Positions 34,543 through 47,814 are shown, counted from the first letter of the stretch. The stretch: DNA of 64,000 nucleotides from Lingula anatina (GCF_001039355.2 NW_019775451.1:145682-209681), one strand, 5' to 3'. Program-made: numbers and translations. The notes: generated by a model from the sequence alone, not told the origin.

Positions 34543-35838
34543 GCAAGTGTTTTGATATAAACACCCACGTATATATTTTATTAATCATTAATAGTGTTGT
34601 GGTAGTGCATTTTCCTTCCTTTACCCGGTGTACTCTCCCTGCGCGGAGAGCACGCAATTATGGTAAGTACTGCGCACACCAGGTGGACAGCCCAACTTCC
34701 CCGCCTGATCCCGGCGAGTACAGATTACAAACTACTATAAAAATCCCATCCACTTCCATTATAACGTTTAATTTTCTTAAGTACCTTCCATGCTTCAACA
34801 ATACTTCTGGTTTAAACACTTCTACTCAAGGCTTAAAAATAATTTTAAAAAATCAGGGTACATTGATGATGTAGCCTTCCATGACATGACGTGACATGAC
34901 ATGACCTATAAGGTGCTGCCGTCAGTCGGCTGAAATAAACACTAAAACGCAGCAGGGGGGAGGCCACGTAAATCTAGCCCCAGGCAGTAAAATTTCAACA
35001 TGATATAAAAAAATAATTAACACAGCAATTTAAAGGTACATGAACAAATTAATTTCTAAATTTAGAAATGTATTTAGAAAAATTTCAAATGATCCAAAAT
35101 TGAAAAATAAACTCGTTTTTCTCTTATGTGCAAATGTCTTGCTTCAAAGTTACCAAACAAGGAAGGCCGGAAGTGACGTATAACCTACAACTCATACCAC
35201 AGCCACTGAGCACACGAACAAAAATTCGTGCCTCGATGTGAAACTAGACAACTTTGGTGTTTTTAGTCTCCAAGTTCTACATAATATCAATTGTCTAATA
35301 AATAAGACGATGTAGGGTTTTATGTTTAATGATGTGTGATTAAATTTATTATCATTAAAGATCCCAATTACAACCAAGAAGTATTTTGGTTTAGCGCTTT
35401 TTAGATTTTTAATAAAACATTTAATTTTTACGAGGCTATAAATCATCTCCTGTAGATTAGTGACTTTGCCTCGCTTTCGAGAAATTAAATTTGTTGATCA
35501 TTTCGTGGCATCGAAAGTTAAATGCGTTACGTCGATCCTTGTTGGGTTTTCTGACATGTAGTGCCTAAAATTAACCTTCCTACATTATTTAATGCAATTA
35601 GAAATAACATTCACCCTAGCGATCAAGCACTGTGTCTTTATCAAGGGTGAGAGAGTGGTGGAAAATTTCCTAAGGTACACATATAACACTATTAATACAA
35701 GAGGCAAATACCAACAAAATATTTCCAATATAATTTCTCAAAACGACACCAGGAAGCAAATTAGATTAAATCATACAAACGGTTAACACCGGCTGGCTTT
35801 GTCAATTTCACCCACTTTTTTTATTGCAAACAAAACAC
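34543..35838. other. Intergenic, no gene recognised
   Basis: Unassigned sequence with a short ATGAC-type repeat near 34880. No exon could be supported. Confidence 0.35.
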
Positions 35839-35841
35839 TTT

Positions 35842-35853
35842 TGCGCATGCGCA
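35842..35853. promoter_or_regulatory. NRF-1-like palindrome TGCGCATGCGCA
   Basis: A perfect 12-bp NRF-1 consensus palindrome lies about 100 bp upstream of a GTAAGT donor at 35958. The following intron sequence is homologous to the first intron of SH3BGRL-like copy A. It is a candidate promoter element of copy C. Confidence 0.4.
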
Positions 35854-36477
35854 GTCGTTTGAATCCTGTGCTTAGCTACCGTGCAGACGTGAACGGTACC
35901 AGAGACGAACAAAAACAAAATAGAGACACAATACACAGTGATCTACAATCTCACTCCGTAAGTAGTGAATACCCTAATAGCATATTAATATTTACAGTTG
36001 ACACCATACGGTGTTTTAAGTATAATATGGGCATTTATTAATAAAGCAATCGTGAAAAGACATCTTGTTGCGTCACAAATATGTAATCGAGTCGACCTAC
36101 TTTATGCATTGTACAGTACAATGAAAGTGTGTCGCAGAGCTTCGACGGAAACATATGAAACTCAAGGACACTGGGTCATTTTAGATTTCTATTAATGTGT
36201 TTACACTACAGTTTGTTAAGCAGTATAGTAAGAGCCTTACGATAGACATGCCATAGGGAATTTCATAAACGCCCTCAGCAAGTAGAACTGAAACAAGGAA
36301 GGTGGTTTAGGGTTAGTGCATCAACACGGGTCAATATTCCAGATTGTTGATTAGTGAGTCATCCTTTGGGAAAATTAAAGGTTTTTTATCGATGCATTTG
36401 CAGTGACACCTAAATAAATAACAGGTCTTTCCATGGTCTGTTTGCCTGTAACATTCCTCACCCCTATCTCCCCTTCC

Positions 36478-36514
<37 letters not shown>

Positions 36515-36544
36515 TCTTCTTCTGTATTAAATTTAATAAGAATA

Positions 36545-36644
36545 TACTCAAAAGGGCTCCGACGAGACTCAACATCCGACCATTGTATGCGAGATACAGA
36601 TAAAAGCTATGCCCCCGTGTCTTTCCAGGTTGCTGTAGTACGCC
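36545..36644 (+). promoter_or_regulatory. Conserved block upstream of SH3BGRL-like copy C
   Basis: Third copy of the block seen before A and B. It has GACCATTGTAT in place of the CCAAT-containing word and the same TCTTTCCAGG before the start codon. Confidence 0.45.
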
Positions 36645-37427
36645 ATGAAGACTGCCTTCCTTAGCTACGTTTTGGCCATAGCCATTATGGCTGCCTGTGT
36701 GGAGTTTATTGGTAAGTTCCAAGCCATCACCTGCGTCTGCCGGAGCCGTCGTCGGTCGTGCACTCTGAGAGATAACACGTTTGATGAGAGCAAATGAAAT
36801 GATAAAATGTTGGCCATATGCTAAATTTACGTTGGTCACGTTGTGTGCTGGTCGACAGAAATCGTAATACATTGATACAAACCAATTTAGGGAGGGGGTT
36901 GACTATATTAGGAACATATTCTTTCACAACATGAGTTTAAAGCAAAAATATTTCAATTGAGTAGATTCGGCAACAGACATACAAAACAGCGACAAAGGGC
37001 AGCGAGCACATATTTACCTTAATAATTTTCTACTTTTATTAAATTTCTTTCATTCATTTATCCAATATATGTTGACATGTTTTAGGCTACGTGTTCCAGA
37101 TACCTTTTCGTATTCATTTTCCTCTTTACAGAGTGCGATCGTCTGCCCACAAATGGGATTCGTGTGTACATCAGCAGCGTGTCAGACAACCTGGAACTCA
37201 AGAAACAACAACATAGGATACAGATGGTTCTCAGCGGGGAGAACATCGACGCACAGTACATCGATATCTCCTCAAACGCCGCCGCTAAGGAATTCATGAG
37301 GGAAAAAGCAGGACCGTTTACTGTTCCTCCACAGCTTTTTAACGGCGAGGAATACCTTGGTGATTACCAAGCTTTTGAGGAAGCAGTTGAAGACAGACGT
37401 CTTATGGAATTCCTAAAGTTGAACTGA
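36645..37427 (+). CDS. SH3BGRL-like protein with signal peptide, copy C
   Basis: Exons are 36645-36711 and 37132-37427 with a GTAAGT donor and a TTTACAG acceptor. Exon lengths (67 and 296 bp) match copy A and the product is again 120 residues. The signal peptide reads MKTAFLSYVLAIAIMAACVE. The mature part begins near ECDRLPTNGIRVYISSVSDN and ends FLKLN. The domain has VPPQLFNGEEYLGDYQAF. There is no CxxC motif and no other domain. All features needed for expression are intact. Function outside the cell is unknown, as no secreted SH3BGRL family member is characterised to my knowledge. Confidence 0.85.
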
Positions 37428-37808
37428 TTTATCTCGTGGTTAAAAATAAAGTTTGAGACACTGTCAAGACGTCAAGGCACGCGAATTCACATGTGTAATA
37501 TACTTCAACTACCATTTTGACAAAAACCTAACAAGATATAAAAAAAAAAACAGAAATGTCTGAAGCTGGACGAGCTGAGATGATTGTACTGCATGGGTAC
37601 ATACCGGTACATAATGAATAGTAAAATGAATAATAATATAAATAGAGCCTTAGTACAAATTATAACTTGCCATGATATGTGTTTACTGTGCTGATAATTG
37701 TTTAAGGAAAATGATATTCAATATGTTGCACTCTTTCAAGAGAAGCATTTATTATTTTGCAACCTAGGCTTAAATTCTTTATGCACCTTGCATTTGAATA
37801 CAAATTTC

Positions 37809-39510
37809 TGTTGTGAGTTCTGCTTTATTACATTCAAGATTCCCGCGTCAAGTCACATGGTACCAGGTGTCATGCGACACCTGGCGTGACGCGTAAACAA
37901 TACAAAGACTAAAACACTACATTCCTCCCCATCTTATTTTCAAAACATGCTTATATACAAACCACTGATGAATAAGATAAGTGTGAAGTAATTACAATTG
38001 TTGAAATAATTTTAACATACATACGGATTACACTTTATTAACAGCATCTTAGTCAACCCTTGCTTTAAATGACAATGTTATGTATTATATGCCTTACATC
38101 AGCACAGTTAGTGATAATGAGATCTATTTTTGTGCATAGTAAATAATAATTGTGCATATACATTGCATATCAACGGCACAAATAAATACATTATTTCCTT
38201 ATAGCTGAGGTAACATGTAGTGTGAAACAGTGCATACTTTCAAGTCACATATTTTTTTAAATATAAATGTGCATGCATTACTGCATAAACGGCACATATG
38301 AACTTTACTTATTATGCTAAATCTGCATTATCAACATGACACATGCACTTTACTCACAAGACTGTACTGTGCATCCAAACAGTTTCAAAATACATACAAT
38401 TACATGCCATGATAAAGAAAATGTATAATTGTGTCACTTATGTGAATACAATATTAAGTGCGAATACAAGCTCAGTTTAATGTAGCCAATATATATGCAT
38501 GTAAAACATAGTCAATGCTTGGTTCAAAGTCAATAAAGTTCACAGAAAATGTCCCATTATCTCAGTAAATTGTCCTTGGTATAAAATATTGTAGTAGATA
38601 TCGCTGTCACATATGATAATAACAACCTCGTTAGTTCTGAGTCTTCCTCTCAACAATTACGTATTGGAGGTATAACTGTTCTGCCACTTCTCGTAACAAC
38701 AGCATCTTTGACAGTTCCATCACTTTGTGGTTGGTCATCACCCATGTTATCAGGAGTCACACATTTAGCTTTGGAGGGTTTTAGGGCCCCCCTTCCCTTA
38801 CAGGGCTTTAAGTGATCATGATGCACCACCACAACTTTCCTTTTTGTTTTTATTTTATACAAAATTGGAGAAAGCACCTCAATAATTTTGAAAGGGCCGA
38901 GCCATACAGGCTGTAATTTCTTTGAACGACCGGGTTTCGACGTGTTATTATACCTATACACTAGGTCGCCCTTACAATATTGTGTCTGCCTCGCGTTTGC
39001 GTCATAGTACGCTTTTTGTGTCTTTAAATTCTCGCCGAGACATTTTCTGGCCAACTCGTGAACGCTCTCTAGCTTTTCTTTTAATTGCATTACATAGCTA
39101 TTTGGTTCAACATCTCCTTGAATAGATTTTAAACCAAACGTAAAATCAATGGGCTGTCTAGTTTCCCTTCCAAACATCAACATGTTTGGGGTCAGACCTA
39201 TTTGTCTGTTAGGGACCGCCCTGATCGCGCTTGTAATTAAAGATAAATGTTCAACCCAATTACTGTCATGTCCTTCCAAATAACACCGTATGCACTGCAT
39301 GATAGTCCTACTCTGACGCTCGACGGCGCCATTCGAACACGGCCTGTACGGACTAGTTTGGGTTTTGTTAATAGACAGTAAACTGCAAACATTACTAAAC
39401 AATTCACTTGTAAAATTGGCACCCATGTCGGAATGTATGATGGTTGGACAACCAAACCTAGCAATGAAATTGTTCACCAATGTTTTGCTAACTGTATCTG
39501 CAGTTTGATC
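37809..39510 (-). mobile_element. Truncated Ty3/gypsy-type LTR retrotransposon
   Basis: Reading on the minus strand, the order is integrase (39510-38650), about 700 bp of non-coding DNA, a polypurine tract (37922-37935, AAGATGGGGAGGAA) and a 113-bp LTR (37809-37921). The LTR begins TGTAGTG, ends CACAACA and contains AATAAAG. The insertion point in the 3' flank of SH3BGRL-like copy C is visible by comparison with copy B (after CAAATTTC). The 5' part of the element is missing beyond 39510, where a different DNA element begins. Confidence 0.8.
38650..39510 (-). pseudogene. Ty3/gypsy integrase, 5'-truncated
   Basis: The translated frame includes RFGCPTIIHSDMGANF with the second catalytic Asp, and SPYRPCSNGAVERQSRTI with the catalytic Glu. 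It continues to a C-terminal region with VYRYNNTSKPGRSKKLQPVW and HHDHLKPCKGRG, the usual SH3-like end. The zinc finger and first catalytic Asp are missing because the frame is cut by the junction at 39510. It cannot encode a working integrase. Confidence 0.88.
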
Positions 39511-41269
39511 CGGTGTGAAAGGAATGCATGTCCCCCAGGAATGAAGTCCTCCGGACCTCCGTTCCTGGGAAAACATGTCCTATGGACGTGCGTTCCCTAG
39601 GATGTACTGTCCTACCCGGACCTAGATTCCCAGCTGTATTTATACGCAGCTAGGACATGTATTCCTGTCGGACATAATTTCCTTTCACATATACACAGAA
39701 ACGCATGTCCTACATAATTAATGTCCGCACAATAATTATAAACACGGCGCCATAAGTATCGGTAATTTTCGGTCGGCTGGCAGCAGCTTCCACACAGGCT
39801 CATCAGTAAGACGGCTGGATGAATTACCAACAGCGTAGAGAAACGTAAGTGAGTTCGAATCCAAAGCAGCGATGTTATTCTATATGCAAATGTTATCCTA
39901 ATTTACTCTCCATTTAAACGCACTACATGTTGTTATACTATTTGGATTTTTTTATGAGACGAGATTTTTAACTGTTTGATATAAATATCATCATTTTTAA
40001 TTTTTAACGTTGTGCTTTTTTAGAATTCCTTTAGTAACTTAGGGTGATTATACGAGGCCGTGGGTGAATATTGGATAATTGTACGCAAAAGAGCATATAC
40101 TTTCTAATTTCACCGAAAAACACAAAGAATTAAAATGGGAAGTTCGGGATCCATATGCAAGGAAAAATTGCGCTCAAAAGAATTTTAATACTAATAGTAA
40201 AAATACACGTATAAACAATAGCAGACACATTCAATTTATTTATCATACACTTATACACGTTTCATTTACAGTCTCAAACTGCATATCATGTCTCTCTAAC
40301 TACAAATATTCCCAATGAAAATCAAGGCACTAAGTATAAAATAATTAACTTTCACCCGAACGATATGTATATCAGTATCTGAACAGCTCGAACGTCATCG
40401 AGAAGTGTTCAACACGCACTTGTGAGTATATCACGAGAGGGTGGCTGTGTATTATTTCACACACTCGTATTTTACCGAAAAACACCCCGTAAAACGTAAA
40501 ATGTAATGTGATGCGTCTAAGGACAAANATATCAAGGCACTAAGTATAAAATAATTAACTTTCACCCGAACGATATGTATATCAGTACCTGAACAGCTCG
40601 AACGTCATCGAGAAGTGTTCAACACGCACTTGTGAGTATATCACGAGAGGGTGGCTGTGTATTATTTCACACACTCGTATTTTACCGAAAAACACCCCGT
40701 AAAACGTAAAATGTAATGTGATGCGTCTAAGGACAAACACATATTAGTTAGAAATGGGCACGAGCCAAAATCCAAAGCTGTGTACCCCAGACATACAGTT
40801 GTATTTTATCATATTAATCGGAAATAATATATATGTATATCAATTTGTAGTCATTTTTTTCGTTTACGTAAAATATCTTATGTTAGCCGAATAAAGTGTG
40901 TAGGCCTATAGAGGTACATGTATACAAATAATTCTAATAAGCGTAATAACATTCTTAAACATCGCGTTTAAAACTTCTAAAATTAACACATCATTCATAT
41001 GAAAATGTCGGAAGACGTCTATTACTAGTCTAGCTGGGAAAATACGTCCGACTAGGACATCGATACCTGTCTGCAGGACTTAGAATACTAAGTAATGGAT
41101 GTCCACTGGACGTTAAATCCCAGGAAATTATGTCCTAGGACATGCGTTCCTAGGAATGGAAGAGCCAGGACATACATTCCCAGGACTTAGTGTCCGCAGG
41201 ACATTCATCTCTAAGAATACATGTCCCACGGACATGCATTACGGCGGACATCCATTCCCTTCACACCGG
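39510..41269. mobile_element. DNA element with CCGGTGTGAA ends, about 1.76 kb
   Basis: The left end CCGGTGTGAAAGGAATG is matched by its inverse at 41253-41269. Both subterminal regions are packed with words of the type GGACATGCGTTCC, CCTAGGA and TTCCCAGGACTT in both orientations. The interior is unrelated and non-coding as far as seen. The left flank is gypsy integrase and the right flank is intron 2 of a folate-receptor gene, so the original target cannot be defined. Confidence 0.7.
40321..40737. repeat. 207-bp duplication around an N
   Basis: Positions 40321-40527 and 40531-40737 are the same except for one base. The single N at 40528 lies between them. Probably an assembly join of overlapping ends rather than a real tandem repeat. 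Confidence 0.75.
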
Positions 41270-41539
41270 GATGCAAAGAATAGGTATTTTGCAATTAGCC
41301 GAGTTGAGTAACACATGTGTTTGAGCTGACATCCATTTTTCCGTATAAAAATAATTCCTGTCATTTATTATGCAGTTGCTAAGGTGAATTTTGTGCATAT
41401 AAAGGATGGGGGAACATGACAGAAGTAACGAAGAGAGATGTCATGAGTAAGATACCTAAAAAAGCAATCTGTCTGTCATACTCTCTCTCTGTAAGTGTGT
41501 GTCGCTCGTTTTTCGTCTTTCACGCTTATTTTGTAACAG

Positions 41540-42469
41540 CATGCACATCCGGATTTCGACCGCCTTGATCAGGCACCGCTTTGTGCCAGCCAGTGTGAAG
41601 AATGGTGGAATGCCTGTAAAGAGGAATACACTTGTCACAGGGACTGGATCGCTGACATGGTCTGGAGCGGTGAGTGGCGCCATAAATGGCGACAACTTGA
41701 TGAAAATTTTGGTTCTGAGTAGATCATTTCTATTTATTCTCCTGTTTTGAAACATTCTTTTAGCAAACTTTTTCTTCCTATGTTCTTAATTGAGCGCCAA
41801 TTAGGTAACAACAGCTATATGCTATTCCAATGGAATTTATTTGGTATTCTGCAATGGTCACTAGTCACAGCTTACAGGTACAGTAGTCTGTGTTCAGTTT
41901 GAACTATTTTCGTATCACCTGAATTAATATGATTGAAGATACTTCACTCATGCTTAGAGTCTATATTACTTTTCTTTTAGATTAATTCTTTAAATAACCA
42001 TGCATGAATAAAATCATTATGACAGACTGTTGTAATTTTTAATGACCTAGCCCATTTTAGATTCAGATGGCACTTTTGTAAATTATGTATATCCTTTCAA
42101 CGTATATTCTACTGCATTTAAACCAAATAATAAAGTGACGTTTGCTACAAAAACAGCGATACCAGCACATCAATTAACTTAAGTGAGGCACTATCCATCA
42201 GGTAGCCACATGTGCCAGAAATCATGTTAAACAATATTGAATTGTGTGGATATTTTCTAGAAACTAACAGCTGCAAAGAGGGCTCGGTGTGTAGGAAATA
42301 CAAAAAGATCTACAGCTCCGCCGCCGACTTTTGCACCACCATATGGCACAAAGCCTACAAGGTGGTCCCAGACTCAGAACCCTGCTTGGTATTCACCTTC
42401 GACACCTCGAAACCAAATCCAAATATGGCTGTGGCCCAAGCTGCTGCCGAGGAAAAGACGACCACATAA
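41540..42469 (+). CDS. Folate-receptor-like gene 1, exons 3-4 only
   Basis: Exon 3 (41540-41669) encodes HAHPDFD and PLCASQCEEWWNACKEEY. Exon 4 (42261-42469) encodes NSCKEGSVC, SSAADFC and TIWHKAYKVVPDSEPC, ending near SKPNPNMAVAQAAAEE. Splice sites and phases match the three complete paralogues, and AATAAA follows at about 42536. Exons 1-2 are absent. Intron 2 is cut at about 41270 by a DNA element next to a gypsy fragment and the SH3BGRL-like region. The gene is 5'-truncated in this assembly and probably a pseudogene, unless the missing part has been misplaced. Confidence 0.75.
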
Positions 42470-42539
42470 ATCGCTTTGTGGCAAAATTTTGAATTGAGTC
42501 TAATTGTGCAATTGTATGATCTCTTTGCATAATCAAATA

Positions 42540-44899
42540 AAACCCACTCTGCAAAATGGGGTATTTTTACTCAGTTACCACGTTTTTTTTAACATGCTAA
42601 ACATGATAGTAGAATATATTACATAAAATCCCGTGGAAAACCAAGTTCTCTAACTTATGGTTTCACCTAATCTTGCTCAATATGAAGCGTTTTTTATTTT
42701 CTACAACATGAATATTTTCGCCAATGAGAGCCATACTAAAAACTCAACATGCAAATATATATATATATGGGAGGCACATTTTGAGAAGCATGGTCTGATC
42801 TCTGGCTTTTCCGCCACAGTGTCAGTGACCGTGGCCCCGCTTAAACCAAGTCAAGGTAATGTCCTTATTTATATCAATAATAAATTGCACTCTTCATACC
42901 TATATCTAGGCCATGCATTTATCACCAGGGAATTGAAAAATATTCTTCTTCAAAATATGAATTTCAAAATCTGAAGATAAACAAAGCCAGATAACGGACC
43001 AGAAACCATGACCAGTTTAGAACCAGAACCCGGACCAGAGCCGTATCAAGTGCAGAACCACACAAATGGGTTTTCAATGTAAAAAATATATATTTGATGT
43101 GTAAATTTGATCAATCTCGGATAAGAACATTGGATCAATGTAGTAGGTCTATAGAAACTAACTTTTAATAAAATAATTATTAAAGTGGATGGTATTCATA
43201 TTGATGGTAATTTACGTGCATTCATAGAGGGGAATGAAGCAATCCACCCTCGAGGTAAAATTGATCTGAAAATTCTCATATATTAGACTTCATGTATGAA
43301 ACCGATAAATAATATTATTCGTGCAATCTGTATATTATAAAATGTTTAAGCGCATTTTATTGACTATCCATAACAAAATAACAAATTCCCTTGAAAGGCC
43401 TTCCTTATCATTCATTTGGCAACCTACTATTTATTATTTTGTACCGTTGTTTACGTTTTCATTTCAATACCTGCATCATAACGTTGACAGCACGTGACAC
43501 TTAATGCTGCATCCGTAGATGTAAATCAATCTACTGTATGAATTGTGAATAAAAGCAGGTCATTACATAAATGTTGCCACTATGGCAGACCTACTTTGGC
43601 GTAGATATGCATATGCCTAATTTGAGTGACTAGACGGTCCATTAACAGACAAATGTTGTTAACTGGTCTTCATTCCGCCTGTAATTTGACGGTAGGAACT
43701 GATTTTATTCCTTCGCAATGGTTTCGGGATATTTATCGTTTTCTTTCCTTAAAAGACGGATGTCCTTGAGTCGAAGTGAATATATATGTCCTGTACTTAA
43801 CACCTCAGGAACATGAACGCGGGCGCCGATGAATTGATTTTGACTTGATGTGTTAACAGAAAGAGACGCGCAGATGAGGTTAACAAGTTGGTATTTTTAC
43901 CTCCGCCGGGTTGTTATCTTTTCACCTCTGTTTGTCTGTTTGTTTGACACCAGCCTAACTAAAAAACCAATGGGTGGATTTTGAAGAAAATTTCAGAATA
44001 GGTCAGAAATATTAAAGGAGTTTATCGCTTTTATGAGTTACTTCCACCCACTGATTTTCAATTGAGTTCATATCTGGGGAGGAACCATAGCCCTGACCAG
44101 AATCTGAACCAAGTTTGGAGCCACAACCCGGACCAGAACCCATAACATGTTTAGAACCAGAGCCCAGACCTAAACTCGTACCCGTTTTGGTACCAGGTTC
44201 CACACAAGAACCAGTACCCTGTTTGTGTTAGCATGACTCTTCTCAATTTTTACACAACGGTGACATGGCGATACAGAGATGATGGAGCCTTTGTGTAGGT
44301 GAAAATTCCTTAAAAACAATCTAATAATATTTTGCAAGGTTAAACAGAATTAATTACGTTAATATGTTTTTTTAACACATATAATAAAGCACTGTTCAGG
44401 TGGTTACTTTGATATGACATGTCATTCTCAGTATTAGGCTTCTGGCATGATCGTCTCAAGTACTGAATTGTTCTAAAAATTACATGTTTATAAATAGTTT
44501 TCTTTACATTTGACGGCCTACTATTACTAGACGTATTGTGCACCACTGCTTTGTCGTCAATACTGATACCAGCATAACGTTAATCATGGAACTGCTTGGG
44601 TTTCCTGAAATGACACTTGGGTCAGTCTGCCTCAAGGCTTCTTATTTTGCACCATGTCACTTGGCCACAGCAGATCTGAAAAGGTAAAAATCCAAACTGT
44701 ACATTTTCCCCACAGTGGTATCATCAGAAAATGATGCAACACAATTTGCTACGCTCACATTTGCTCAAAACACTGGCCTGGCATATCCCCCCTCACCAGA
44801 CGAGGTTACAGAACTGAAAAAGTGCCAGGATAGAGAAGTAAAAAAACACCGGTACCAGCTATTACACCGAAGTTCTTTTATACATTAGTGCACCGAAAA
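42540..44899. other. Between folate-receptor-like genes 1 and 2
   Basis: No gene was recognised. Two patches (43000-43065 and 44085-44220) share degenerate words such as GGACCAGAACCC and TTTAGAACCAGA in direct and other arrangements, a decayed minisatellite. Confidence 0.4.
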
Positions 44900-45828
44900 A
44901 CCAGCTGTCAATTTACTATTCATTTTTACATTTAAAACACTAAAAACATGCTAATAAAAGTTGGCACAAATGTGATTTAAAACCACTGTGTTCTTCAACT
45001 GCGTATATATACATATATTTCAAGCTTTTAAAGACGCTTTGCCTTTACCTACCTGCACTCCTCGTAAGTAATATATCCTTGCATATTATGTTTATATATA
45101 TGGGACGAAAATCACTTTTTAAAAAAGAGTATTTCGCGCAGTACCGCTGTAACGGAAATGGTAGTCCGCCGGGATCCGCCGGGATCCGCTGGGATCCGTA
45201 GTCCGTTCCCCAATACTTCGTAATGGTGACATTCGTCCCATATACTAACCCCAATACTGCGATTAACCTTAACCTGTACTTATCATATGGGAGTCCGGAC
45301 GTCCATCCCTATTGCTACCATTCCTGTAACACCGCCCTTCTTGCTGATAAAAACGAGACCTATTTCAGTCCAGCGTGCTAACAGGTTAAATTTTTGTATG
45401 TTAAAATATATGAAAACTTTACCTCACTCGTGAACTGATGATACTTTCCGCGTTGCTTGCAGTCTTAATTTTCAGAAAAAAAATTGATCACGATGTTCTT
45501 GTAGCGTATAATATCCAGTGGAAGTTGCACAAAAATCCTTTAAGCCTACCTCATATGTTATGGTTAGGGATTATGTGATTGGCTATTGCTCGTCTCTATT
45601 AAATCACGTGGCCTTAACACATTTAGGGTTCTTTTGTTATCAGTTCTCTTTTGATAAGGACCAATGATATTGCTTGAAATCGTCACGCCCAACCCGTTCG
45701 TTTCCATCCACATAGTCCATTGCGTTGAATGGCACCAACTGCAAAGAACGATAAGCTGCGTCAGACAAGTTACCATTAATTTAGCAAAAAAAAAGAGGAT
45801 TCCACATCATATTTTCAACTCCACACGT

Positions 45829-45993
45829 ATGATAATGAAGACAATTCTGATCTTAAGTCTTGTATTATTGAACATACAAGTCTTAGTTGAGGCTGATGAG
45901 CCGAAGACTGCAGATGACTATATGAACATGTGTATTACCTTACCAGTAGAAGGGGCCAGCAAGACGGAAGCGTCACCTGAGCCAGATTTGGAG
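45829..45993 (+). CDS. Extra folate-receptor-like exon 1
   Basis: Identical in protein to the exon at 47815: 55 residues with a signal peptide and DYMNMC. It is followed by a GC-type junction (GAG/GCGAGT). No exons 2-4 lie between it and the next copy, so it is either an orphan exon, an alternative first exon for gene 2, or an assembly duplicate. Confidence 0.5.
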
Positions 45994-46652
45994 GCGAGTG
46001 TTTGTTTATACATGTGTATATGGAATGTATGTTTATGCCTACATGTGTGTGTGTGCGTGTGTGTGTGTGTGTGTGTTTGTGTAAAAAAAAAGAGAGAATG
46101 AAAAAATAGTCAAAACGCTTACATGTGTTTGTGTGACTAAAAGAGGGAGAGAGAGGTTTTGCTGACATTTGTTTCGTTGAATACATTATGTGTATGGTGT
46201 GTAATAGTGACAATAATTATGGTACATGGATATCTATAAATATAAGAAGGTCAATTATTGGTAAGAAAACCACAAAGGATTGAGAATAGTGGAAAAGTAT
46301 TTCTCGTAGGCAGGTGAACATTGACAATGTGCGCGCTTGCCAATTTTAATGAAAAGACTGACAGGTAAAAAAGGCCTGTCAGTAGAATAATTGATCAAAG
46401 ACTAAAGCAGCAATGCTGGTGCTTTGAACTGTTTTACAACATCAGTTCCATCCCCGATCATCTTATGTAATCATCCTTTGTTCATCAGACATCAGCATCA
46501 AAAGGCTCTCCTCCGTAACCGAAGATGACTGACTGAGTTGAGCTAGAGGCCTATCTATGGCAGGTTCTCATGTGGGCTTTGAGACTAGCTAGGGATTTGC
46601 AGAAATGCTTACATCTGTTGCATTGGAAATTGCTCTAACTAGTTGCTGGATA

Positions 46653-46894
46653 TCAACCGTCGTGTGCAGATTGATATTCTTCCTGGGGCTGGTGTTCAGT
46701 GACTGACAAGGTCGTTTTAAGTAAGGCATGCCAACGCTCTCTCTGGACAGCCTCTGCCCCCAGGTATCTTGCAGGAACGCATCCCTGCTTCACACCATGA
46801 TTGACAGCAAATGCCTCTATGTTTTCACAACGGCTGAAGACTTGTGCCTTCATTCTATCATGGAATTGTTTTAAGGTGTTAACAAGCTTGTCAG
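46653..46894 (-). mobile_element. LINE reverse transcriptase fragment, first copy
   Basis: The minus-strand frame contains KLVNTLKQFHDRMKAQVF and AVNHGVKQGCVPA, part of a non-LTR RT. It is cut at the N and is the duplicate of 48639-48880. Confidence 0.65.
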
Positions 46895-47814
46895 NACCAG
46901 CTGTCAATTTACTATTCATTTTTACATTTAAAACACTAAAAACATGCTAATAAAAGTTGGCACAAATGTGATTTAAAACCACTGTGTTTTTCAACTGCGT
47001 ATATATACATATATTTCAAGCTTTTAAAGACGCTTTGCCTTAACCTACCTGCACTCCTCGTAAGTAATATATCCTTGCATATTATGTTTATATATATGGG
47101 ACGAAAATCACTTTTTAAAAAAAGAGTATTTCGCGCAGTACCGCTGTATCGGAAATGGTAGTCCGCCGGGATCCGCTGGGATCCGTAGTCCGTTCCCCAA
47201 TACTTTGTAATGGTGACATTCGTCCCATATACTAACCCCAATACTGCGATTAACCTTAACCTGTACTTATCATATGGGAGTCCGGACGTCCATCCCTATT
47301 GCTACCATTCCTGTAACACCGCCCTTCTTGCTGATAAAAACGAGACCTATTTCAGTCCAGCGTGCTAACAGGTTAAATTTTTGTATGTTAAAATATATGA
47401 AAACTTTACCTCACTCGTGAACTGATGATACTTTCCGCGTTGCTTGCAGTCTTAATTTTCAGAAAAAAAATTGATCACGATGTTCTTGTAGCGTATAATA
47501 TCCAGTGGAAGTTGCACAAAAATCCTTTAAGCCTACCTCATATGTTATGGTTAGGGATTATGTGATTGGCTATTGCTCGTCTCTATTAAATCACGTGGCC
47601 TTAACACATTTAGGGTTCTTTTGTTATCAGTTCTCTTTTGATAAGGACCAATGATATTGCTTGAAATCGTCACGCCCAACCCGTTCGTTTCCATCCACAT
47701 AGTCCATTGCGTTGAATGGCACCAACTGCAAAGAACGATAAGCTGCGTCAGACAAGTTACCATTAATTTAGCAAAGAAAAGAGGATTCCACATCATATTT
47801 TCAACTCCACACGT

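Noticed and set aside
39830-39860. GAGTTCGAATCC resembling a tRNA T-arm
   Set aside because: No acceptor stem, D-arm or anticodon arm could be placed around it.
44012-44203. Gly/Ser-rich minus-strand frame
   Set aside because: Derived from degenerate GGACCAGAACC-type repeats; no start context or paralogue.
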